Shown piece after piece: positions 5,946 through 10,602 of a DNA stretch of 10,602 nt. The stretch is taken from assembly GCA_948759685.1 (NCBI GenBank), contig CAQBGY010000045.1:5588-16189 (forward strand), given 5' to 3'. How positions within the stretch are numbered: the first letter of the stretch is position 1; each line of letters opens with the position of its first letter. The position numbers and the translations under genes were made by a program. The notes beneath the pieces were generated by a model that saw nothing but the letters and a program-made list of their open reading frames with translations, searched no databases and was not told the origin of the DNA. Source of the stretch: an uncultured Eubacterium sp. Its GTDB lineage: Bacteria > Bacillota_A > Clostridia > Lachnospirales > Lachnospiraceae.

Positions 5946-6264
5946 GAAGAAATTATTTACAATAATATTAAAAAAGTATTGTCATTTGATTGTCACCAGA
6001 CATAGAAAGAGCCAAGAAAGCCCGTAAAATAGGCATTTCTTGGCTCTAATATATTATTCGAACTCGACTTTTCCTAACTAATTTTGTTTATGTATTATTC
6101 TTTGTCGAGTATGTAAATCTTTTGATTATTTGATATATCCATATTATCCTGCCTGTATAAGCTAATGTTATCATTTTGTTATCGCTGTTGATAACACTGG
6201 CTCTGTAACTGCGGATAATAGCTATATGTTATGGTTTAAATTATAAGCGATTTTGCTAAGAAAA
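5946..6264. other. convergent intergenic gap, no supported gene
   Basis: The gap lies between the stops of the rightward XRE gene and the leftward KilA-N gene. It holds the 12-bp hairpin at 6008-6047, a 7-bp inverted repeat ACTCGAC / GTCGAGT (6062-6068 and 6104-6110), and a cluster of GTTATC words at 6167 and 6178 with an inverted GATAAC at 6190-6195. On the minus strand one frame between about 6235 and 6110 reads as Q-, N- and Y-rich peptide interrupted by one stop (including SYYPQLQSQCYQQR); it has no convincing start and I do not call a gene. The end of the left element may lie here, but no att core was found. Confidence 0.5.
6008..6047. terminator. probable bidirectional terminator hairpin
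   Basis: Perfect 12-bp arms AGAGCCAAGAAA (6008-6019) and TTTCTTGGCTCT (6036-6047), extended inward by GCC/GGC with one bulged base. It lies 62 bp after the XRE stop and between convergent genes. U-runs are weak on both sides, so termination strength is uncertain. Confidence 0.6.
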
Positions 6265-7143
6265 TCAACCGGTTGTTTCCGTATCTTCAATCAGATTTTT
6301 CTTCAATGCATTAAGAGTTTCTTGGTTCTTTTTCAAAAGTTCAAGCTGCCTATATGCCTTTTCTCTTAATATCTTTAATCGTTCAATGTTAGATAACCCT
6401 TGCCTTATCAAATCTGCATTGGTATCTTCCAAATTGATAAGTACAACTAATTCCTCTGCCGAAGCAAAATCTCTGATATTAGGTGTTTTTCCGCTTATTC
6501 CCTTTTCATTTCTCCATTGTGCCGCCGTTTTGCCAAACAAAGCCATATTAAGAATATCTGCTTCGGTTGCATATGTATAAGCCATTTCCTGCGGAGATAA
6601 TGTTGGTGTTATCAGAAATTCCTTTACCGCATCTGTATGAATACGATAATTTATTTTTGAAAGTTCCCTCTTAGCATCCCATCCAATCGCTAATCGGTTC
6701 GCTTCATCTTTCTTTAATCGCTGATAGTCCTTAATAATATAGAGCTTGAATTCTGGTGAAATCCAAGACGCAAACTCAAAGGCTATATCTGTATGGGCAT
6801 ATGTACCGCCGTATCGTCCCGATTTTGATATAATACCGATTGCATCTGTTGCTTTTATCCACTGTTGCGGTGTCAATGTAAATGCATTATCTCCCGACTT
6901 CGCTTTAAACCTATCGAATTCGATAGGTTTAAAATTGGGATTATGAATCTGCTCCCACAAACCCAAAAACGAGATTGTCGAATGGTTACGCATCCAGTTC
7001 GCAACCACGATAAAAGCATTGTCTGGATTTTTATATTTAGCAATATCCGTAAGAGAAATATAGGCATTCTCATTAACAACATCGCCCCTCACTCTGATTT
7101 TTGTTCCATTGGCATCTATTTTCATGTTTTTCATTATCTCCAA
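6265..7143 (-). CDS. KilA-N domain protein
   Basis: 292-residue protein whose first half (about 12-145) matches the KilA-N DNA-binding domain: AYISLTDIAKYKNPDNA, then VVANWMRN, FTLTPQQWI and GRYGGTYAHTDIAFEFASWI. The second half is helical, ending in a coiled-coil-like stretch (NIERLKILREKAYRQLELLK). KilA-N proteins occur in phages and mobile elements as DNA-binding or antirepressor-like factors; the role here is unknown. The frame opens at TTG 7143 (AAAGGA 5 nt upstream); ATGs at 7134 and 7125 are alternatives, so the first six residues are uncertain. It is the last gene of a six-gene operon, 19 bp after a 58-aa gene. Codons 71-80 form an exact 30-bp palindrome. Confidence 0.88.
   Translation of the reverse strand: MEIMKNMKIDANGTKIRVRGDVVNENAYISLTDIAKYKNPDNAFIVVANWMRNHSTISFLGLWEQIHNPNFKPIEFDRFKAKSGDNAFTLTPQQWIKATDAIGIISKSGRYGGTYAHTDIAFEFASWISPEFKLYIIKDYQRLKKDEANRLAIGWDAKRELSKINYRIHTDAVKEFLITPTLSPQEMAYTYATEADILNMALFGKTAAQWRNEKGISGKTPNIRDFASAEELVVLINLEDTNADLIRQGLSNIERLKILREKAYRQLELLKKNQETLNALKKNLIEDTETTG
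6904..6933. repeat. 30-bp perfect palindrome inside the KilA-N gene
   Basis: Self-complementary over all 30 positions, with TTTAAACC at the left end, GAATTC at the centre and GGTTTAAA at the right end. It covers exactly codons 71-80 of the KilA-N protein, in phase, so both strands encode the same ten residues FKPIEFDRFK. Symmetry ends sharply on both sides. Confidence 0.95.
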
Positions 7144-7162
7144 CCACTTCCTTTATCACAGA

Positions 7163-7339
7163 TTATCCCTTATATGACAGCATATATAACAGACACTCTT
7201 GCAGCAATTTTTCTGGATTGTGTTCCAATTCTATTATCGCTTTTATCTCCAATTTAGCCTTATACGGAATATTGTTATTATTCTCAATAATCTTTTTTAA
7301 GACTTCCTTTACTGTTTTTTCATCTAAATTACCAGCCAT
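7163..7339 (-). CDS. 58-aa helical protein, function unknown
   Basis: Short reading frame supported by a strong ribosome binding site (GGGGAGGG, 9 nt before the ATG at 7339) and by its fit between neighbours: 23 bp after a GNAT gene and 19 bp before the KilA-N gene. The product begins MAGNLDEKTVKEVLKK and ends LLYMLSYKG; it looks mostly alpha-helical, with mixed charge and no signal peptide or clear membrane segment. No family recognised. Pairing with the KilA-N protein, as a partner or a toxin/antitoxin-like unit, is only suggested by adjacency. Confidence 0.75.
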   Translation of the reverse strand: MAGNLDEKTVKEVLKKIIENNNNIPYKAKLEIKAIIELEHNPEKLLQECLLYMLSYKG

Positions 7340-7362
7340 TTACAAATACCCTCCCCATCACA

Positions 7363-7833
7363 TTACAACCGACAAACCATAATGTATTCTTCTTCATTTT
7401 CGTCAATGACTTCAAAACCCACTTTCTGATACATACGAGCCGCATAATTTGCCTTTTGCACAGAAAGAGAGGTCTGCTTATAGCCTTTATTCTTTAAAAA
7501 TTCAAGCATATCCCTCATAAGTGCTGTACCAATGCCCATATTTCTGTATTCCTCATACAGTGACATAGCAAATGAGGGTGTCTCATCATCAATATGCCCG
7601 TAATCATCCATAACACGCACCCATACTGCGCCTACAATCTTTTCTTTTACTTCCGCAACCAAACACCAATCGTCTGATTTTCCAAAATCAGCAATATATA
7701 CCTGAAGTTCTGGCTGTTCAATAATAGCTTTTGGCGGCTTTTCCATTCCCACTGGAATAAAAATCGCTTCATACAGAAACTCAGATAATACGTAATATTC
7801 ATTTTCTCTGATTTCTCTAATCCGATAATCCAT
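7363..7833 (-). CDS. GNAT family N-acetyltransferase (third of three)
   Basis: 156-residue protein of normal GNAT length. The acetyl-CoA pyrophosphate loop (motif A) is YEEYRNMGIGTALM, with the R-x-x-G-x-G pattern, around residues 114-127. The later region SLSVQKANYAARMYQKVGF is motif B, with the usual N, Y and GF residues. Such enzymes transfer acetyl from acetyl-CoA to an amine on a protein, antibiotic or small molecule; the substrate is not predictable here and it does not look like a known aminoglycoside acetyltransferase. ATG at 7833 with GAGG about 10 nt upstream, 20 bp after the membrane-protein gene. Confidence 0.9.
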   Translation of the reverse strand: MDYRIREIRENEYYVLSEFLYEAIFIPVGMEKPPKAIIEQPELQVYIADFGKSDDWCLVAEVKEKIVGAVWVRVMDDYGHIDDETPSFAMSLYEEYRNMGIGTALMRDMLEFLKNKGYKQTSLSVQKANYAARMYQKVGFEVIDENEEEYIMVCRL

Positions 7834-7853
7834 ACTTATATAACCTCAAAAAA

Positions 7854-8303
7854 TCAAACAACAAAATTAGCGATACCATATATTAAATGACAAATTAGAA
7901 AAATGGAAATTGGCACAACTGCTATCATATTTTTTCTATCAATAGCAAAAAACATAAATGCCAAACACGGGGAAATTATCAACCCCAATATAACACCTGT
8001 ATTCACAACGCCTACATAATAGCTTACCCAACTTGCAAAATATATTAAGCAACAAATTATCACAAAAATAATCAAAGGAGTAATATGGAATTTATGGTTC
8101 TTTATGTTTACAAAAATACACAAAGCTATAACCATCAAAATCTGACAAACAGAAGCTATGGTGTCAATCACTTCAGTAACCGATTCCGTCCTTAATACAT
8201 CATTAGGTGCTGGAGCAGCAAACCAAATAAAGTTAGGTATCATTATAATCAAAAACAATAACAGTCCATAAATATTGAAACCAAACTTATATTCTTTTAA
8301 CAC
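7854..8303 (-). CDS. small multi-pass membrane protein, function unknown
   Basis: 149-residue integral membrane protein with about four to five hydrophobic segments: GLLLFLIIMIPNFIWF, QILMVIALCIFV, PLIIFVIICCLIYFASW, GVILGLIISPCLAFMFF and VVPISIFLICHLIYGI. I recognise the pattern as a hypothetical protein type seen in Clostridia, without a known role. The frame reaches a GTG at 8312, but that base is part of the AAAGGAG ribosome binding site, so the GTG at 8303 (8 nt spacing) is the better start. That ribosome binding site lies within the end of the upstream GNAT gene, so translation is probably coupled. Confidence 0.8.
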   Translation of the reverse strand: MLKEYKFGFNIYGLLLFLIIMIPNFIWFAAPAPNDVLRTESVTEVIDTIASVCQILMVIALCIFVNIKNHKFHITPLIIFVIICCLIYFASWVSYYVGVVNTGVILGLIISPCLAFMFFAIDRKNMIAVVPISIFLICHLIYGIANFVV

Positions 8304-8308
8304 CAAAT

Positions 8309-8827
8309 TCACTCCTTTATTTCCGCTTTTAACAAAGAGTACATTTCCATATCAATCACCCTGCCATTCTTCACAGCATTGCTTCTCAATGTACCCTCAT
8401 ACTGAAACCCTACTTTTTCAAGCACTCTGCAAGACGCTATATTATAAGCAAAGGGCTCTGCGTAGATACGGATAATATCGCTATTCGCAAAAACATATTC
8501 GCAAATTTGCTTAACCGCTTCGGTCATAATGCCTTTGCCCCAATATTCTTCGGCAATATAATATCCTAACTCGGCGGTTTGCCTATGAATATTGCCCTGC
8601 CGAAAAATGCCGATACTGCCAAGCACCATATTATCTACGGTAATAGCAAAAGCAAAGGTTTCGTTTTCATCTGCGGAAAGCATAGCAGAAATAAACTCTT
8701 TTCCATCCTGTTCGGTGTAAGGATAGGGCAAACCATCACGAAGATTATCTTGTACTTTTTTATTTGAAAGTGCAGCCGCCAAATCTTTTGCGTCTGATAG
8801 TTCCCATTTTCTTATTCTGCATTTCAT
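8309..8827 (-). CDS. GNAT acetyltransferase, RimJ/RimL-like (second of three)
   Basis: 172-residue protein with the Acetyltransf_3 layout: an N-terminal RKWELSDAKDLA segment, LGSIGIFRQ strand, ELGYYIAEEYWGKGIMTEAV motif with the Q/R-x-x-G-x-G equivalent WGKGIM, and NIASCRVLEKVGFQYEG near the end. RimJ/RimL relatives acetylate protein N-termini, and others in the group modify small molecules or antibiotics; the substrate here is unknown. ATG at 8827 with AGAGG about 9 nt upstream, 26 bp after the first GNAT gene. Confidence 0.9.
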   Translation of the reverse strand: MKCRIRKWELSDAKDLAAALSNKKVQDNLRDGLPYPYTEQDGKEFISAMLSADENETFAFAITVDNMVLGSIGIFRQGNIHRQTAELGYYIAEEYWGKGIMTEAVKQICEYVFANSDIIRIYAEPFAYNIASCRVLEKVGFQYEGTLRSNAVKNGRVIDMEMYSLLKAEIKE

Positions 8828-8853
8828 TTTTCAAGTCCTCTCAATCCACATTT

Positions 8854-9318
8854 TCAATTATTTTTCAGTTTTTTCTCCATGATTTCATAAACCAACTTCA
8901 CATCATTTTCCAATTCGTATATCCCATGCCCCACCGTTTTATAGCCTCTATGCTCATATAAACACGCTGCCGGAAGCGAAGCGTCCAAAATAACCGTATC
9001 ATATGTTTTGGAAATTTCCTTTTCTAAACAATTTATAATATACGAGCCACAGCCTTGATTTTGATAAGCGGGCAACACATATACTGCTGTAATATGATTA
9101 TCATCAAAACAACCCGTTCCGACAATCATATCGTTATACACCAACACTCCCATATTTCCCGATGCTATTCCGTTTAGAATGTGTTCTTTACTATGATGTC
9201 TGCAAAAGAAATCCACTACTTCTTTTGGATAATATTTCGGATATATAGTTTCAATAGCCGTATGTAAAACATTTTGAATATCATCCGCCATTTCAAAAGT
9301 TGCTCTTGTATATTTCAT
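8854..9318 (-). CDS. GNAT family N-acetyltransferase (first of three)
   Basis: 154-residue acetyltransferase and first gene of the operon. Motif A is AVYVLPAYQNQGCGSYII, with Q-x-x-G-x-G, around residues 78-95. LPAACLYEHRGYKTVGHG follows as motif B with the conserved YEHRGY type ending. The N-terminal TRATFEMADDIQNVLH is the usual GNAT opening. ATG at 9318 with GGAGG 6 nt upstream, and a near-consensus promoter about 45 nt further upstream. Substrate unknown. The three GNATs in the operon are different in sequence, so they are not recent duplicates. Confidence 0.9.
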   Translation of the reverse strand: MKYTRATFEMADDIQNVLHTAIETIYPKYYPKEVVDFFCRHHSKEHILNGIASGNMGVLVYNDMIVGTGCFDDNHITAVYVLPAYQNQGCGSYIINCLEKEISKTYDTVILDASLPAACLYEHRGYKTVGHGIYELENDVKLVYEIMEKKLKNN

Positions 9319-9363
9319 ATTGTTCCTCCGACAAGCTATCTCTCATTCTGAATTTTTTTATCA

Positions 9364-9392
9364 ATTATACACGAAAGCATAAATTTTTTCAA
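9364..9392 (-). promoter_or_regulatory. sigma-A promoter of the GNAT/KilA-N operon
   Basis: Minus-strand TTGAAA (9392-9387), a 17-nt spacer and TATAAT (9369-9364). Transcription would begin near 9357, giving a leader of about 40 nt before the first GNAT gene. No other such match lies upstream of the operon. Confidence 0.85.
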
Positions 9393-9421
9393 TTCCCCAA
9401 ACTACTTTTGTTTAGGCTTAT

Positions 9422-9452
9422 GCGGCACACCCATATACCATAGAAGTGCCGC
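9422..9452. repeat. inverted repeat between tnpV and the cargo operon
   Basis: Arms GCGGCAC (9422-9428) and GTGCCGC (9446-9452) around a 17-nt loop, 9 bp after the TnpV stop. It may end the relaxase-TnpV transcript, but no U-run follows. It sits where base composition changes from GC-richer (right) to AT-rich (left). Confidence 0.45.
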
Positions 9453-9460
9453 CCCACCGC

Positions 9461-9838
9461 CTATAAATAAATTATCTCCCTCTCCACAACTTCCCTTACA
9501 CAAACCCAAATATTATTCATTTTTTGAACCCATAAAAGCTGGTTTTCTGCCTTTAATTGCTCCGTTACTCCATGCTTGCCGGCATACTCCTTTACCAGCC
9601 GAAAAAACATATCCTCTGCCTGTTCATCTATGCTTGCAAGGTATTCATTCAGCCTGCCGCTTGTCAGCAGATTGAGATAAACGAACTGTTTATGCTCTTT
9701 AAGATACCGTAAATGCCGCTGTCCCCATATGCCAATCAGCTTTTCTTCTTCGGGAGGTAATGCAAGCTCTGGGAGGTAATATTCGCCTTGCCTTGCATAC
9801 CAAAGACCGTTATTTTCGTCATAAATCCTGTTTTCCAT
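9461..9838 (-). CDS. tnpV: TnpV-family transposon protein
   Basis: 125-residue protein beginning with the family hallmark IYDENNGLWY (residues 4-13), followed by YYLPELALP, the very typical IGIWGQRHLRYLKEHK and NLLTSGRLNEYLASID, and ending AENQLLWVQKMNNI. TnpV was named from Tn4451/Tn4453-type mobilizable transposons of Clostridia; its role is not established. The ATG at 9838 has TAGGAAA 5 nt or more upstream and lies only 8 nt after the relaxase stop, so the two genes are likely translationally coupled. It is GC-richer than the cargo operon that follows. Confidence 0.88.
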   Translation of the reverse strand: MENRIYDENNGLWYARQGEYYLPELALPPEEEKLIGIWGQRHLRYLKEHKQFVYLNLLTSGRLNEYLASIDEQAEDMFFRLVKEYAGKHGVTEQLKAENQLLWVQKMNNIWVCVREVVEREIIYL

Positions 9839-9846
9839 AGTGTTTC

Positions 9847-10602
9847 CTACCTTTCCTCTTTGCTATTTTTCAAATACTTTCCACGCTGTTTCGACTTCTG
9901 CGCCGCTTTTGCCTGCTCCAAAAGGTTGTCCATCTGCTTACTCCCAAATGTCTTACGGAGCAGCTTATAATCTTTGTTTTCCGCACGGAGGTTTTCATTT
10001 TCCCCTGCCAGTTTCTCATTGGTTTTCCTTAACCCTTCATTTTCACGGTGGAGATTGCTATTTGTGGCATTCAGCCGATAGTAGCCGTCCCACGCTTCAA
10101 AGCACCTTATAAGAGCCGTTCTAACAAGTGATTTCAGCTTTTGCACCAAAGGCTCTGCCACTTTGTTTCTATATGACTTCGCAGACATGAATCCCTGCGG
10201 CTCTGCCAACTGGTACTCTGGAGAAGTGTCAAGCGCCTGTTCCAGAGTTTTTAGGTTTTCCATTCCTTTGTCGTAATTCGCCACCCTGTCCGACAATACT
10301 TGGAATTCCTCTTTTTTCTCCGAAATCTGCCCCTCAAGCTGGACGACCTCTTTTTCCCGCTCCTGCTTTTTATAATCAAGGACAGACAAATGTTTCTCAT
10401 GCGTGCCTTTATGCTCCCATTCAATGCCATGCCGCCCCATCACAGCGGCAAGGTTTTCTTTTTCGGACTGTACCCACTGGCTCCACTCCGTATCGCCACG
10501 GGAACCGCCTTTGAATCCCTGCGCCGCCAACGCCTGTTTCAAAGATACCCTTGTATCAAGCCCACGCTTACTGCCAGTCGTGAACGGAACAAAGTCAATG
10601 TG
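9847..10602 (-). CDS. second MobV/Pre relaxase, N-terminus beyond window
   Basis: Frame open through the right edge; 251 C-terminal residues are present. The first visible residues HIDFVPF are the end of metal-binding motif III, so the catalytic N-terminus (about 140 residues by comparison with the left copy) lies outside. Then come GSKRGLDTRVSLKQAL, GFKGGSRG, WVQSEKENLA and KGTHEKHLSVLDYKK, nearly the same as in the relaxase at 742-2007. The C-terminus is coiled-coil-like. An internal TTG at 10542 only looks like a start and should not be used. The coding sequence is visibly GC-richer than the left copy. Shares orientation with it. Confidence 0.92.
   Translation of the reverse strand, partial: HIDFVPFTTGSKRGLDTRVSLKQALAAQGFKGGSRGDTEWSQWVQSEKENLAAVMGRHGIEWEHKGTHEKHLSVLDYKKQEREKEVVQLEGQISEKKEEFQVLSDRVANYDKGMENLKTLEQALDTSPEYQLAEPQGFMSAKSYRNKVAEPLVQKLKSLVRTALIRCFEAWDGYYRLNATNSNLHRENEGLRKTNEKLAGENENLRAENKDYKLLRKTFGSKQMDNLLEQAKAAQKSKQRGKYLKNSKEER

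Noticed and set aside
6051..6075. tRNA 3' end (TTCGAACTCG-like T-loop) as an attachment site
   Set aside because: No acceptor stem, T-arm pairing or CCA-side sequence could be built around it.
6110..6235. Q/N/Y-rich minus-strand pseudogene with one internal stop
   Set aside because: No start, ribosome binding site or family match; short AT-rich frames like this arise by chance. Kept only as a remark for the gap.
6865..7257. Rightward 130-codon frame opposite the KilA-N gene
   Set aside because: It shares the peptide FKPIEFDRFK with KilA-N only because of the 30-bp palindrome; it has no ribosome binding site and is otherwise a shadow of the KilA-N and 58-aa genes.
8309..8827. GNAT toxin of a TacT-type toxin-antitoxin pair
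   Set aside because: TacT-like toxins are paired with an adjacent RHH antitoxin; no RHH gene is next to any of the three GNATs. The only RHH gene is in the left element.
10540..10542. TTG at 10542 as start of the right-hand relaxase
   Set aside because: The frame stays open to the window edge, and the upstream 20 codons (HIDFVPF to RVS) match the left relaxase, so the gene continues beyond the window.
1..10602. CRISPR array, tRNA or rRNA genes, IS transposases
   Set aside because: No regularly spaced direct repeats, cloverleaf, rRNA-like sequence or DDE/serine transposase motifs were seen.

Overview
The window looks like accessory DNA from a low-GC Firmicute, most likely a gut Clostridia or Lachnospiraceae-type genome. 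This rests on AT-rich coding with AGGAGG-type ribosome binding sites, several TTG and GTG starts, and mobilization genes typical of that group. No rRNA, tRNA, CRISPR array or transposase-type IS is visible. Nearly all genes read leftward (minus strand); one regulator reads rightward.

Left block (about 610-5945): an integrative mobilizable element. A rightward XRE-family repressor gene (5514-5945) is divergent from a leftward series. That series runs excisionase-like HTH protein (5150-5338), tyrosine integrase (4050-5135), ribbon-helix-helix MobC-like accessory protein (3695-4057), RepA/AAA_25-type ATPase (2551-3561), a 77-aa conserved-type small protein (2245-2478), an oriT-like inverted repeat (2058-2078) and a complete MobV/Pre relaxase (742-2007). 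Three copies of the palindrome TTCA-N4-TGAAC lie between the divergent genes and fit a repressor-controlled switch. At the far left edge (1-609), after its own possible promoter, is the first 203 codons of a DEDDh-type exonuclease, cut by the window.

Middle (5946-6264): a convergent 319-bp gap. It has a strong 12-bp hairpin (6008-6047) and other inverted repeats, and no convincing gene. The right boundary of the left element may lie here, but no att core could be identified.

Right block (6265-9318): a compact six-gene leftward operon behind a near-consensus promoter (TTGAAA-N17-TATAAT, 9364-9392). Its order is GNAT acetyltransferase, GNAT acetyltransferase (RimJ/L-like), small multi-pass membrane protein, GNAT acetyltransferase, a 58-aa protein and a KilA-N domain protein. 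The KilA-N gene contains an exact 30-bp palindrome that is in register with ten codons. Gaps in the operon are no more than 26 nt, so the genes probably act or at least travel together; the function is unknown.

Right edge (9461-10602): a visibly GC-richer module with the C-terminal 251 codons of a second MobV relaxase followed by a TnpV-family protein. The second relaxase is clearly homologous to the left one and in the same orientation. The window therefore spans two related mobilization modules, probably adjacent or nested elements, with the acetyltransferase/KilA-N operon as cargo between them.
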